Counted from the stretch's first letter, positions 12,900 through 25,850 are shown. The stretch: DNA of 64,000 bases from Echinostoma caproni (GCA_900618425.1 UZAN01040074.1:29621-93620), one strand, 5' to 3'. Numbers and translations: made by a program. The notes: generated by a model from the letters alone, not told the origin.

Positions 12900-12983
12900 A
12901 TGCACAGGACATGAAATGAATATTCACTGTGAACATCGTGGGAAACAAGAGTTTTCATTAGCAGTGTTCTTCGAATCAGCTCG
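12900..12983 (+). CDS. Candidate internal exon, SUEL-lectin-like cysteine pattern
   Basis: A strong acceptor-like site (pyrimidine tract TTCTTTCTGTTCTGTTTG then CTTTAG, ending at 12899) precedes a short frame that reads CTGHEMNIHCEHRGKQEF and then SLAVFFESA. A weak GTGACA donor follows at 12984. The spacing C-x-G-x6-C followed by a hydrophobic strand resembles the start of galactose-binding (SUEL-type, EVA-1/latrophilin-like) lectin domains, which act at the cell surface or extracellularly. Only about 28 residues support this, the usual YGR motif is replaced by ESA, and no partner exon was found nearby. It could equally be a chance frame after a pyrimidine tract. Confidence 0.22.
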
Positions 12984-13869
12984 GTGACATACTTCAAGGG
13001 TTCATATTCTGGCACTGAAGGCCAAAATATTCGATTTAACAGCGCTTTAACAACAATCCTCTATCAAGCTCCAGTCCTGACGGCATCTACCTTTCGTCTG
13101 TAAATGAGGTTATGTGAGGTCTCGCGACCGCTTAAGCTCAACGAATTTCATAGTCCTGGTTCATTTCCTCTCATCTCCTAAAGAAAGCTTGTTGAACTGG
13201 TCAACCGGTGCTTGGCCCCTCAAAAGCGCTGGATTGTTAGAGGTCTGCACTGCTGAATCTTCATTTTCACGAAATGATATTTGACTCTTCAGTCGATCAC
13301 GTATACCCGAGAAACATGTGACAATTTTCAAGGGCCCTACAAAGGGTGTACCATTTTTTTGTGATCATTACCCAGTGACATACAATTCTCTTCATTTCCT
13401 CTTTAAATAAGGATGATGGGATCTATTTTTACCTTTCCTGGATGGTGCTAATGCCAGGTTCCAATTGCCGTATTTTCTCAGGTATCATGTTTATCACCGC
13501 GAATTTCTTTCTGAAAGTCAACTGTTTACTTGTATACTCAGTAAAACCAAAAAGGAAGTAAAANAAAACAATTATACAAAAAGTTATTCGTATCCTAAAG
13601 TGAAGGTCACCAAAATATCACCCCAGAGGACGTATCAACATCCCAACAGCAATCTTCAACTGTCCTCATTCGCTGTGTGATTTATGGCTGCCCCCTGATT
13701 GGTTACTCCCCCTTCTTAAAAAGCTGTTTTATTATATCTTTAATACAAAGGAGTAAAATAAAACATTAACTTCACCTTCACACTTTCGTTAAGCATCCCT
13801 CTGATGAAAACGTGATATCTTGAATGTTATTACTGCAGCAAGACACATTTGAATAATTACCTAACAACA
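12984..13869. other. No gene recognised
   Basis: Short frames only; N at 13564. No partner exon for the candidate at 12900-12983 was identified. Confidence 0.45.
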
Positions 13870-13950
13870 CTAATTAGTAAATCGAACCAGGGACCTTACA
13901 GATCGAATGCAAGCACGCTACCCACTCAATCAGCGGGCAACTGATCAGAC
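13870..13950 (-). mobile_element. tRNA-derived SINE fragment
   Basis: On the minus strand there is a tRNA-like head: GCCCGCTGATTGAGTGGGTA (A-box-like) and, about 40 bp on, CCTGGTTCGATTTACT (B-box-like). The same head can be aligned with the SINE at 29041-29240. The acceptor stem does not pair well and the sequence continues into a non-tRNA body, so it is read as a SINE rather than a tRNA gene. Confidence 0.55.
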
Positions 13951-13978
13951 TTTTAATTTCCCTTATACATTATTTATA

Positions 13979-14500
13979 CAGGTATTGACCAAAATCCTGC
14001 AATACCCAGACTTTTATCAGATTGTTTGCTCTCTACACATTTTGTTTTGAGCCTCATTCATGGGATTGAATATGATTTGCTCCAAATCAGACGCAAAACA
14101 GCCGTAATAATATCCACTTTTGTCTTTGCTGTTGTTAGTCGAATGGAATAAAATGTACAAATTCAAGATTTCGACGACGGTTGCAGGTGCATCCAGGGTA
14201 AAATAACCGTGATTCAGTATGAATTATCTTGAGAATTTAATTATAAAAGTGGCTCATAGGCAAAATGCAGATACTGTAATTTCATTTTGTGAATGTTTTA
14301 TTTTCCCCTTTTTGTTTTTGAGCACTGGAGCCAGTCGCTTTTGCATGGAGTCCACCAAGTTAATGTCAGGCAGCTTTTGTCATTTTTCTCTAATGCCCGC
14401 CCTACCCTGGCCAATTGAAAACACTCTTGGGGTAGATTTCTCGTCCGTGTTTCCAACACAGGAAACAGTTTAGGATTACATTCAAATCCCAACTGCTGAG
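13979..14500 (-). mobile_element. Tc1/mariner-like element, 3' end (truncated copy)
   Basis: The plus strand starts with CAGGTATTGACCAAAATC directly after a TA dinucleotide (13977-13978), matching the right terminal inverted repeat of the element at 29606-31485. Read on minus, the transposase tail lies at about 14395-14310: DINLVDSMQKRLAPVLKN. Tail, 3' region and terminal repeat are collinear with 31110-31485 (about 70% by eye, with a shared ATTCAATCCC.TGAATGAG block). The 5' half and left terminal repeat were not found, so the copy is truncated or too decayed to follow. A stop lies upstream in frame. Confidence 0.7.
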
Positions 14501-15029
14501 CAGAAATTTAATTAATCTGACACTGGAGGTGAGCCATCCAGAAACGGTATAAACGAAAAAACTAAAATGAACTCGGAATCTTTTCTACGACCGACCTTCA
14601 GTGGGAAAAGTAAAACTTTTGCTAATGCGTTTCGAGAGTAACAGTTACCGAAAACCTGCCTTACCATTATAAATTATCAAATCGTTTAACCTGGAAAATT
14701 CTTACTACTCGACTTACTTATTTTGCACTGAACTAAAAAAAAGATATTCAACTTAGAATACGTGTATTAGTCAGAATAAATACCCTCATGATGAAGAGGA
14801 TAGAGTGGACTTCTGTGCTGTTTGTATAAAAATATTTAATTCTGATCTGTAACTTTCGGACTACCAAAATTTAACCTTGAGATTGCAGGTCATGCAAATT
14901 CTAGCGTTTTTACACGAGAACTAACAACCTTGCAGTGGGACATGAAAGTCGGAATAAGAACTTTTTACCCATGGCTATCAATACGCACCTAAGATACAGA
15001 AAACTAAAATGATTTCCAAAATGAGAATT
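14501..15029. other. No gene recognised
   Basis: May include decayed 5' sequence of the Tc1 copy, but no catalytic motif could be read. Confidence 0.4.
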
Positions 15030-15165
15030 ATACTGCACCAGTGTGATCATTATCCGCATATGTCTAGGGTTCGATCCCCAGTCGAGTCGATGGATATACA
15101 CTGTTGAAGAAACACAACAGATGTTCACTGCATCCTAGCTTTCCAGTCCACGACAAAATTCCCCA
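15030..15165 (+). mobile_element. tRNA-derived SINE copy
   Basis: A B-box-like GGGTTCGATCCCCAGTCGAG is followed by the body GATGGATATACACTGTTG... and ...TTCACTGCATCCTAGCTTTC. The body aligns with those at 25720-25850 and 29140-29240 (each has a CACTGTTGA/CACTGTCGA block about 25 bp after the B-box and a CTAG..TTTCCAG/TTTCTAGCC block near the end). The A-box half is degraded. Confidence 0.6.
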
Positions 15166-15976
15166 TAGGAACAAAAGAAATCCTCCATTTCTCTCGTGTT
15201 ATATTAACCATCTGACTTTCACTTTTGTTTGGCGAAAACGTGTACCCAATAAGTTCTTGAGAAGTGGGGGCAGGGGATTCAACAAATAGCGATCTTCAAG
15301 AGGAAATGCAGAAAGGTAGACGACCATTATAAAGTTATAACCTATTACCGAGTTTCCGTTATTGAATGAACGTGACCACTAAACCTCCGCCACTGTCCTA
15401 TTTATCTGGAGTTGATTTCATGTGTTTTCGGGACGCAGTTTGCTGCATAATTTCATTCTCTTTAAACCAATATCGTTCACCACGCTCGAAAAAGATCCCG
15501 AGCAGGCACTGTCTGTCGATTTATTTTCGATAACATTGTGAACCTCGTCGGTAACAGTTACAGAATTCCGAAAGTTGTTATAATATTTTATCACACAATC
15601 TCAACACACTGAACAAGGTCCTACCCGGCTTCATCAGTTGTCTTTCACCGCTTTCAGATTTGAAAAGTTCACAGTCAATCTTTCGTAGTGATTGAATTCT
15701 CCCCGATTTATTTTTTGAAAACAGTGAACCTGCCCTTTTGAATGCACTGAAATTGAATACTGCTGCAATGACATTCAAAAATTAGTGTTGATTAAGTTTA
15801 ATGTCTGCTAACATGTTATTGACTGCAATCAATTTTTTAATGTTATCAGATCTAATGCATATTATTGTCTGTTATATTATCCAATTAATTCAGTTGTTCT
15901 TCTCAAGTTTAGCCATTCGGTGGCCAGCTGATATGAATAGCCCATATAACTATTCCTCCCAGAGATCGAAAAAAAT

Positions 15977-16252
15977 TCGGGGGCGTTCAGATCAACCCTC
16001 TTGGCAGAGGTGTTCGCTTTTGTGAGGGACATTCAGAAACCGGAACAAAACCTTGTTGAAAGAGCAAGAGAACTTGTCAGCACCCACTCACTTGTGAAAA
16101 TATTGGCACCTGAAGTCGGGCGCAAAATAAACTTCTGGTGGCATCGCAGGTCATATGAAAGACGAGGATGTTTCCGGCATTATTGTATCCGGTTTATAGC
16201 TAGCTTCTGTCGGTTGCCAGTTCGGAAATCAATTGTATGCACGAATATATAA
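15977..16252 (+). CDS. Unrecognised coding-like frame
   Basis: An open frame reads SGAFRSTLLAEVFAFVRD, then EQNLVERARELVSTHSL, then ILAPEVGRKINFWWHRRSYE and a basic/aromatic end. It has no ATG near its 5' end (the first in-frame start-like codon is TTG), so it would have to be an exon or a transposon fragment. A CTCCCAG acceptor-like site lies just upstream at about 15963. Charge pattern and composition are protein-like, but no family is recognised and no donor stands out. Confidence 0.2.
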   Translation, partial: SGAFRSTLLAEVFAFVRDIQKPEQNLVERARELVSTHSLVKILAPEVGRKINFWWHRRSYERRGCFRHYCIRFIASFCRLPVRKSIVCTNI

Positions 16253-19200
16253 GGTAGTTTTCATAGTATTGGGCAGTTCGTTTAGCTCTCATGTCATCTA
16301 TCCCCCTTTCCTCTATCCTCTATCATTGCATAAGACCGGGATCTTTGTATCCTCCAAAACCACGGTGATTTGACTAAGATGTCATGAGCTGCGATAGGGA
16401 TAACTTGTGTTTGACTGATAAACCAGTATAAATGTATTCATTGCTTGAATCAACATTTTCAATATCACGTGAGCTTGCGTCCTCTTCATAATGAATCGAA
16501 ATATATGGTTTATCCAGGGAAAATTCATTCGTGTACACAATACGAAAGTTTAATCCATAAGTAAAGTTCAGGACTTTCTTCTCTAACGACTGTATTATCA
16601 CAATTTACAATTGCATACGTGTTTACTTAACACTATGTAAAAATTGTGGGGATTACATAGGTGAAATGGTACGCAATGTGGGTTTTTCACGCTCTGAAAC
16701 GGTTTAACATAAGTAAGCACTTGAAAGTATCTGCAATTCATTATTTGGGGAGCGGGCCCATAGGTAGTGTAGAAAGGTTTTCGTGAAGGAATTTCTTCTT
16801 GGTATACTACATAATTGATTACAAACACATATAAGGGATCGGATCAACCGAATGCAGCTCAGTTTATGACAATGACAGAAGCGCACAAGAAGGGCAAGCA
16901 AGAAGGTCAGTCAGAGGTCGTGAATGCAGTGAGAATGGGAGTTTGAAGGTCAAATGAAATGGTAGTGGGAAATAGATGTGCTAACTTAAACATAAACAAA
17001 GCTAAAAATAAAGCTGTAAAAGAGATTTATGTTGCCTAAAATATATAGGTGTTGCAAGCTGGGGATAGGAATTCAGTTTGCAATACTCTCAATGATCGTT
17101 TTATTATGAATGGCATGTGACGTAAAAGAGAAAGGGTAACTGACAGTGAAGAATAATTAGCGGTCGAAAATGTAATGGATGGCTGAGGGTAGATGTGAAT
17201 AGAGAGAGGAAACGCACCTCATTTATGCCCATTCAATCCGGGGTTCAGATTTGGGTACCAACAGCGCCTGGATCAGCTTTATTTCTTGGCACAGTTCAGA
17301 ATTGAACATGCGACTTAGCATCAAATCATCAACATCAAAGGAGGATCAAATGCGCTTCCCTATTTCTTTCGAATGTTTCGTGGATGTAGTGTGAATTGGT
17401 TGGAACATGTATGGTTAGTTCAAAACAAGTCCACTACTGAGACCACCAAAAACAAAGTTTCGAATGCAGCTGACGGTTTTTTTGAAGACAGCCGCAGGAA
17501 ACATCTCAACAATACATTTTGATAATCGCTCGGTCGTCTGCCCAATGTTTCACCAAATGAATTAAAGCACCCCTAACCACTGCACAATCAGCTTCAACTC
17601 ACAAATTAATGATATAGTGTTTTGTTTGTAGTTCATGATCACGGTTTGTGTTTTATGTCTTTTGGATGTATTCCTCTGATCTAGGGTATTCAACAATTCC
17701 CAGTGCGCCAGGAGAGCGGGTGAACGACGAAGTTAACGTTTGCCCTTCTGAAACTCATTCTATCATCATCATATGGATCTCGGTCAGCATGAGCGGCCGG
17801 TTATGGTTGCATACAATATGGTGCTGTCACTTGTGTTCAGTACGTGTATTCTAGCGGCACCTTGTTTCCAACTTTTGTATTCCATTTTTCATCAATTCAA
17901 GGTAATACACCCGACTGTTCTGCATTGAACCATTGAGAAAGTTTGCCTGATTGACGATTGGATTTCAATAAATTATGTTTTATGAGAGATTCTGTTTTCC
18001 GTTTGCTTTGACAAACTTTAGCGGTGCCTTACTTAACTTCAATGATTTCAGGGTCATTATAGTATTAAACGGTGTACTAGACGACTATGAGTGTTGTCCC
18101 GCAATCAGCGTCCTCATTCAATTAAAGGTTTTCTTCGTTCGACCGTTGCACGCATGTTTTGTTCAGTAAAACCCGCTTATCTCAGACATGTTCAGAATGC
18201 ATTACGTTAGCCAATATTTCAAGTAAACCTGATGTGGCACGTTGGTGCATTCAGCCAAGTCTATTTTTGCCATTCCTGATGTGTTATAGACTGGATTTTA
18301 TTGGATCCTGTGAATCTACAGTTCGTTCCATGGCAGAATAAAGCGGATCTGAGTGCTCGGAATAAATTAATTTAGTGAATACTATTGTACAGTTTGGATG
18401 CGGACACAAGAAAACGAAAGTCGTTGGTTCAGTTTAAAGAGTTCTAAAATCTAAGACATCTGAACACCTGCAGTGAATTAGAATTCACGGAGATTTCTCT
18501 TTCAAACACCCGGATTTAGGAAAATTCATACATGGCTACCTTGAAGTGGTTCCATCAACTATGAATAGACTTCGCTTTATACCGATTCCGTGCAATCAAG
18601 ATTCTTGCAACACAAGGATACGATAAAGATTTTCACCTATTTCCCTTTTTCAATCATTTATTCTCCATAACACGCGGTTGACCGCGGCAAGTCTGACGCT
18701 TTCGCGAAATCGTCTGGTACACTATAACTTATTGTTCATGCAAATTGCAATTTAGAAACTGCAGTACAATGCGGTTACTTCCCACCTCAAATAGTGTACG
18801 GAAAACGCTTATTACGTTCTCGGGTTAACTGATGATGTCATAAATGTGATTTATTGTCGTCTGGACTCATCTTCCAGAAGGTAAAGAACCAGAAGAGAAC
18901 GGTAGTGATCGTTGTGTTCGCTGGACAAGGTGGTATGTAGGGCAACAAAGCAGATTGTAGGAATAACTAAATGTCAATTTTTATAAGTGTACAGTTGTTC
19001 ATTTAGGGAACAAGAAGATGTCTGCACAGAACGTAGTGCAAAACAAACGCATAGACCTTGATTTTTATAAAATGTGACTATTTCAATCTATTGCGTTTTA
19101 CCAGAGCCAGAGTACACCGTGACAAATTGGACGTAAATTATACGTCATATTTTCAAAAGGTGAGTTTTAATAAGTTTGTTTTGGCCAAATTAGTATGAAA

Positions 19201-21310
19201 AATTTACCCCACAGTTACTTGTGAGTAGCGGTGTTGGGTAACTGAAATTGATTTGGACTGAATACTCTCAGACTTCAAGTTCACGCACAATCCTTAGTTC
19301 TTCCAGTCAACCATTCACTTGGCAGCACTCTACCTTTTAAACTTCAATTGAATCCATTGTAACTTCAGGTAAATCCAACCAGTCGCATTCTACTAGGAAC
19401 CCAACAAAGTGATTGGTGCTTCTGCCGTCACATATCAGCGATTGGACCTGGTCTATCAAAACCCCGTCCAATAGGAATCAACTGATTTCTCCACAGACCA
19501 ATAAAAGTACTTTTTGAATGAGTTACCGAGCGAGGATGGAAGTTTCGGTGGGGTGGGGTTTGTTCCCCCATCCCCACCCGTGAACATTATGTCCTTGACC
19601 GTTGATGAAGTGGGCCTTCTACGAGAATGAAAAAGCTCCGCGGTAATTGATCTCTGTCGGCCGAGTAAGGAAACGAATCACGTTAAGATGGAACGATAAA
19701 TCGGTCACCATGCTCAGGCATGGATGTTAGAATGAATGATTGCATGCGTGGATTCAGTCTAGGCCCTAGTGAGTAAATTCGATTGGGGCCTTCGAATAAT
19801 ACCGCTTTCTTTGCACCTACTGTACTTGTCTACGTATATTTGGCAATAAAAAACAGTTGCCAAGATGTCTAAAAATGATGCAAGTATACAGTGATGGAAT
19901 AAACAAGACTCAAAAGCAAGATCGAATTTGAACTCATTCACCTGCTAACAGAAACTACATTTTCTCTGTAATTTCCGGATTGAATATTGCATTCTATTAG
20001 CAGTGTCAATGGAAACAACCTGTCATTTACAGCTTCTGCCTGCATTACTCAGCTTTGTCACATAGGACCTCATTATTATTGCATCATTCCGCAACCTCGT
20101 CGCATCTTTTACAGCTTGATTGTATATATGTGATCCTTATAGTTCAGTGACTGGCTGTAGGAATAACTCACCGTTATCCGTGATTCTACGATGGATGATA
20201 GTTTTGTACCGGGTACTTCATAGGTATTAAGTTGGGGTAGGTACAGTGTCGACCCACGGTAGCCCTCATATTGATCAGCGACGTTCTCCTATGTGAGAAA
20301 GTGACGTCAGTTTTATAACAGAGATGCAGCATTGGTTGCCACGACTCAGACTGGTTGCTATGTATTTTGAAAGTATGTAACATCCTTAAAATAGGCTTTT
20401 TATGGGTAATGAGAATACGCAAATATACACAACCCCCGTAGGCGGATGCACATAACATTATATTCGGATTTGAATATCGCTGTCCAGCACGGTATTCAAA
20501 ATCGCGATGACAAAAAAAGTAGAAATGAATAGTGTTGTGCATTTTGGTCAAGGAAGATTTTCGAAAATATGGTCATCTTATCTGAAGAAACGAAATTAAT
20601 AATTTCTTGAGTGGTGACTGTACACTGGTTGCGACAAACACCTTGTCGGTTTCCTAAACAAAACTGGAAAATTGAAGTATAACGTGAAATCAATGAAACT
20701 CTCCGTATGGTTTCCTTTGCGACTTCGCCTAATGCATATTAATAAAATGGGTTTCATTTTTCGAATTCCTCCCGGAGACCGATGCCAACTACTTCAGTTG
20801 ATGAAATGCTGAACTTCATGAACCTAGTGACAAGCAAAGAAGAGAGCAATTGTTCTATACTTCACTAACCACTCTGAGCAACTATTCAACTATGGGAGAG
20901 GGCCCATTGGTAAACTGAGGTGTGAAATGAAATGGTAATATCAAAGTGAAGCTTCACCTGCTGAGTGTCTTTGGAACCTTGTGTTCTACAACAGTGGTGG
21001 ATAGTTTGATTTATCTGTGTCGCGTGCCGAGTCAGTGAATGTGAATGAGTTCACATTTCATCTTGCTATTCAGAGGAAACGATCGGCCCTAGTTCTCACT
21101 GCATGGTGTCGTGACCTCTGATCTCTGAGGCTCCGGCTCCGGTAAAACGTCCCCGTGACTGGTTGAAGTGGCTTCTGTTTGATGAGCTTTTGTCCACTAA
21201 TTTCCAGGTTCACAAAAGTGCCAAATTCAATTCCTTGGTACGTGCCAGAAACATACCTTTTTCGCGATCTCATCCTCTAGTTTAACAACCAAATGACACG
21301 TTAAAATCAC
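16253..21310. other. No gene recognised
   Basis: Frames up to 121 codons (20186-20551, minus) carry no recognisable domain and no repeat partner. The one structural feature is a G-rich hairpin at about 19547-19580. The stretch just upstream of the gag remnant (21070-21310) may include more decayed gag. Confidence 0.45.
19547..19580. other. G-rich inverted repeat (hairpin / possible quadruplex)
   Basis: CGGTGGGGTGGGG and CCCCCATCCCCACCCG face each other across a short TTTGTT loop. One strand carries adjacent G-tracts. Confidence 0.6.
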
Positions 21311-21640
21311 GCCGATATTCTGGACAACAATTATGTGACCGCTTGGTGACAGTTATCACCAACTTGATGCCCCTACCGAACTTGCTGGAAAGAGGGATTT
21401 GACGTTCGCAGAGGCATGCAAACAACATGGTGATCTGATGCACTCATTGTCCAGCGATTCTGATACTCCATTCCAACCAATCCGCCTCCCAGTGGCCAAA
21501 CCTTCATCCAAGCCACAACATGACATCTATTGCACCGAGAAACCAATTAAATCATGCCTAGTGTGTGGAGCTTACCACAACATTATGTCAGGGTTTGGAG
21601 AACTGTTGAATAATTTCCTACTGCAGTGAAGATGTGCGGC
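21311..21640 (+). pseudogene. Ty3/gypsy-like gag fragment (capsid end plus broken zinc knuckle)
   Basis: The frame RYSGQQLCDRLVTVITNL, then PNLLERGI, shifts by one base into LTFAEACKQHGDLMHS, a long Pro/Ser linker, and CLVCGAYHNIMSG. Gypsy capsids typically end in an LrDrlv.Gi..... LL.....LTf..A.....E pattern followed by a CCHC zinc knuckle (C-x2-C-x4-H-x4-C). Here C, C and H are in place and the last cysteine is replaced by glycine. With the frameshift and a stop shortly after, this is a dead remnant. No protease, reverse transcriptase or LTR was found beside it. Confidence 0.5.
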
Positions 21641-24600
21641 GCACGGCGAGACAAAATAACGTTCGGTTGAGATAGTCAGGTCGCGAAGATCTCGATCCGT
21701 ATCGCACCGTATTGAATCAATGTCAGTTAGGGCAAATCCTCGGCATTAAATAGACCAGATCCGTTCCAAGGAGCCGACCAATCTGAGTAATGATCTGACG
21801 TTGCCGGATGCAGAAATACTGAATCAGGAATCCGGTGCTGCTGAAGTGCCTACCGAAGAGACTGCTGCACTAGCTCTACGAACATCAATCAGAAGAGCCA
21901 CTGAAATCGAAGAAGCTCTTCTGAGGGGGAGGGGGAGTTGTGGTGGGTTAGCCTTCCGAAATGTCTCCAGCCCAGCGCCTACGCATTTCAGTTTCTGCAC
22001 ATTGGGGCAATAACCAACAGCATCGATCAATGAACAAGCATACGGGCTAAACAAAAGCTGTATGACTCAAAGAACAAGAACAGTGATTGACTGATATTCT
22101 TTTGACCAATGATATTTCTATTTGCATATCATTAAATCCCATTGATTTCTTTCAATTAAGAAACCACTACCAATGTGACCTTTTTCCTGCATCTCGGTGA
22201 AGGGAGACTCTAGCGTACCCGCTAGTGCAATTCTATGCTTCACTAGCGTCCGTGATTCGTGATCCGTAATCCGTACTTACTTCGATCACTATAATATTTT
22301 ATGTCCATTGGCTGTATAATCAAATCTTTTGAGTGTAAATGTCAGTTTCCGTTTCATATTTTACACAATTAAATTCGGAGTTCATCACATATGTTTATCC
22401 ATTGGTGTCTAACTCTATCATATGTTGTGCGATTTATTTTATAACGTCATCGATGTGAATATATTTACCGCTCTACTCCGCTTGATGCGAGCTTCGTTGC
22501 ATATGTGGGCATATATTTGTTTGAAGAGGATAGAATTTCAGCGGCCACGATATATTGGACCTGGAATGATGAGATGAAGTTACCAGAACAGTGCACGGGT
22601 ATTTTATAGTAAAGAATAATCATTAAGGTTTTTCAAAGGAAATTTGAAGGCACCTTCTTCGCGATCAACTGGTTGAAGGGTAACTAAATAGCTCATTCAC
22701 ACTACATATATTTGTTGGCAAGACAAATCTCAGATAGCATAAACACACGCAATTCATTACATCATAGGGTTAATATCGTGAGTTGGCTGTCTTCTAGTTT
22801 GCAAAATCCTGACGAACAACTTCACAAGGAACAGACTAACGATATACACCATTGCATCCCTCAATTCCCCGAGAAACAGAAACCAATAACAAAGAGCTGA
22901 TCCGTTTGTGTAACGTCCCTCATGTCAGGAGTACTGGGAACTTATTTATTAAATTACACCATGTAACAATTGTTGAACTGAATGCTAAGTTGCGAATGTT
23001 CAGTTTTCTCAAGCGGTTTTCATGACTCTTCAATTTCTACGGTGTTGTGGATCATGAGACTTGAAATAAGTTTCGATTATAACAGCAAAAATGATTAAAG
23101 GATATTTAAAAAAATTAAGATAACAACAAAGCTTAGTGAAATTTAACGCAAGCGCAGTCATGCATGTGTAATCATCAAAGCCGTTTGAACATCAGCACAT
23201 AGAAGAATATTAAAGGGTTTTGTAACACAGTTCTACTATTGTAAAGTAAATAGCTATTAAAATAAGCATGTTTAGTATCAAACTATTTTGCAGGTTTCAA
23301 CCACAGAACTGAATTTATTCGGCGGTTTTGGAATATTCACGCTCCTAAATGGTATAGCGACGTACTCAACAAATTCAGTACTTAGTTCTTTATGGCCTTA
23401 AGTATAGTGTTGATTATTATTTCAGCGGTTAAAGGAAACGCCAAGTCGCTGTTGAATGTTATTTAACGGTGAGCTTTAATTTTAATCGCCATCCGGAGAA
23501 GGCTTTGCAGTATAGGAGAACGGGACAAATCACTTTTCAGTTGATACACTCCTTACCTATACTCCGCAATGTTTTTGAGATCGGCGGACTGTGAAAATCG
23601 TTTTAATTCTAGTATAAATTACTGCAGTTTGCTGAACTGTCATTTCTTCGACATAATAGAATTTCTTTACGAATTCAACAGAATTATGTTGGTGGTTCAC
23701 CATGCAGTTAAAGACGTATCAGTAGTGAACGTTTTGTCGTCTAGAAGGCACAAATATCGGAACTCTGCGGAAAGAATGGGTACTAAACTTGCTATCTGCG
23801 ATGTGCACTTTCAAAGAGGATTTGTAAACGCATTTCTGTCTTCACCCGCCTCTGTAGGACATTAAATAACTTGCAGGTCAGACTTTGATACAACTCACCG
23901 ATAAGTGTAAATAAAACAATGAACACCGAACTCGACAGTTAAAGAAATTTAACGAAACCTATTACTGAACAGATTTCACCAGCATTGCAAAGCTTTATAT
24001 TGAGGCTCCGCTTGGTAAGATTACAGCCCCCCAAACCTGAACCGGAATTCCCAATGGCGAAATCATAAAACGGTCTAATGATAGCTTCTGCAACTCAACC
24101 TGCTTTCATAACTTCCTTATCTCCTCAAATATCGTCAGTTTCTTTTCATTTACTGTAATTGATCGGACTGTGTGCAATCTATAATATGGTAGAGTAAGCT
24201 AGCAATTGAGGTCAAGTACCCCGTCCAACTGCTTTGTGCAAGTGAAGGATTTCAGTTGGTTTACGTGTTTTTACGAGATAACATGAAATATCTTAAAATC
24301 GTAATGGTCACGCGGCCACGATTGCTAGATGACTTTGTGTCTAATTAGAACAAATCAAAAATAAATCATATCCTTACCTCTGTACAGACCTATCCTATCT
24401 TTTACGAGCCAGAGTGATTCGATAAACAAAAAGGCAAGGCCCAAAGAAAAAATCCCCAATTTTACATAACGTTTTTAGTATTATTTTGGAAAAGTGTTTA
24501 GAGATAATGCGTTGGTTACCCCTTCCATCGTCCACCTCCTTAAATTTCTTTGACCATTCGATGTTCGAAGAATAAAAGGGCGTACAAAGATTGGTAATAG

Positions 24601-25700
24601 TTATAATACGTCTGGACTATTTTTAAACGATTTCATTATTATATTTGGTCCATCACTACGGATAAGTATTAGGCAAGTCTCTTTTGCTCGTGAATGCATA
24701 CTTGCGGCGCGTATCCAGTTGACGTGTGTACCAAACATTACTGCAGTTGAATACAAACGCACATGGGCACACCAACAGTGCCAACAGTTTGTTATTAAAT
24801 CTCTTGTTGATGTTACCAGTTACCGGGGAGTTTGTTTGCCCGGTTTAATCACAAATCCGGATAGTATTTTGAAAAAGAACAGTTTGGATTGTTTTAACTC
24901 AATGAACAATTCCTACCAAAGCCAATGCTTGAATGGGTTGTCTGTCATGTTGAATTAGAGTGCTCCATTCATGCTTCATTCAGGCCAAGATTTTTAGGTT
25001 GTAAACGCCTTTCATTTCTAAATTTACCTTACTTTCGTCATGTAACTAAATCGAATTTGTTCGGTTTCTTGCGTGGTTCTTTTGCGTTGTTGCAAAACGA
25101 ACGTGAAAGTTCCCAGTGTTTCCGTCTGTGAGCATCTTTTTTGTCATTGTTGCAGCTTATCTTGGGAAAGAGGTTACGACAAAAGTCATTGCCAAATTAT
25201 GTTTGCACATTTAAATAAATCCGTTCAAATTTGGAGGACACCAATGTCCTTAGAATAGTGGTTTAGTCATCAATAAAATAAAGGTGGTAGGGAAAAACTA
25301 ACGGATAGAATATATGTATACTGTCAGGGTCACGAACGTACGCACTGCTGACCAGTTCCAAACAGGAAGAAACAGCTATCCACCGCTTTTTGTTCGCTAC
25401 CACAAACATTTCCATCGCATTTAAAATGAATGCTCTTTTTTGTATTTGTGTCGATGTTTTCTGACCCTACTAGTGTTCGCTGTTTTCTTAGTTCTACGGA
25501 AGATCTATATCGATTACACGGCTACTGCGGTTGAATAAGAAATATTCCTTTATCATTTAATGAAAGGTCATATCCTTCAAAATAATATCACTCTGGCCAG
25601 TGATAACACGTTTGTAACGATTGGATGAGTTTTCTTGTCTATGGACAGCAAGAACTGATTTCATTTGTTTCACTTTGGTCATGTTAGTAGAATAATTTCT
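21641..25700. other. No gene recognised
   Basis: Frames up to 98 codons (23569-23865, plus) without motifs. The first few hundred bases may hold further decayed gypsy sequence but nothing alignable by eye. Confidence 0.45.
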
Positions 25701-25711
25701 CCCCCCCCCCC
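25701..25711. repeat. Poly-C run (11 C)
   Basis: An uninterrupted run of 11 C at the 5' side of the SINE copy; it may be subject to length miscalls. Confidence 0.9.
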
Positions 25712-25714
25712 TGA

Positions 25715-25850
25715 GATGTGGACCGAAGTTGAACCATCCGTTGGGTTGATGGCTGTGCACTGTTGACGAGACCTAACATAGTAAAACAAATGTGCAGTGT
25801 TCTAGGGATTTCCAGTTTACTTTTCTTATGTTCCATACAGGAAGTAATTC
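25715..25850 (+). mobile_element. SINE copy (tRNA-derived family, decayed head)
   Basis: GAAGTTGAACCATCCGTTGG occupies the decayed B-box position. It is followed by GTTGATGGCTGTGCACTG, TTGACGAGAC and ATGTGCAGTGTTCTAGGGAT TTCCAGTTT, in the same order as the body of the copies at 15030 and 29041. Confidence 0.55.

Noticed and set aside
13870..13950. A functional tRNA gene on the minus strand
   Set aside because: A- and B-box-like sequences are present, but the stems do not pair convincingly and the sequence aligns with a SINE copy at 29 kb.
20186..20551. 121-codon minus frame as a gene
   Set aside because: In AT-rich sequence of this length several frames over 100 codons are expected by chance; no motif, splice site or repeat partner was seen.
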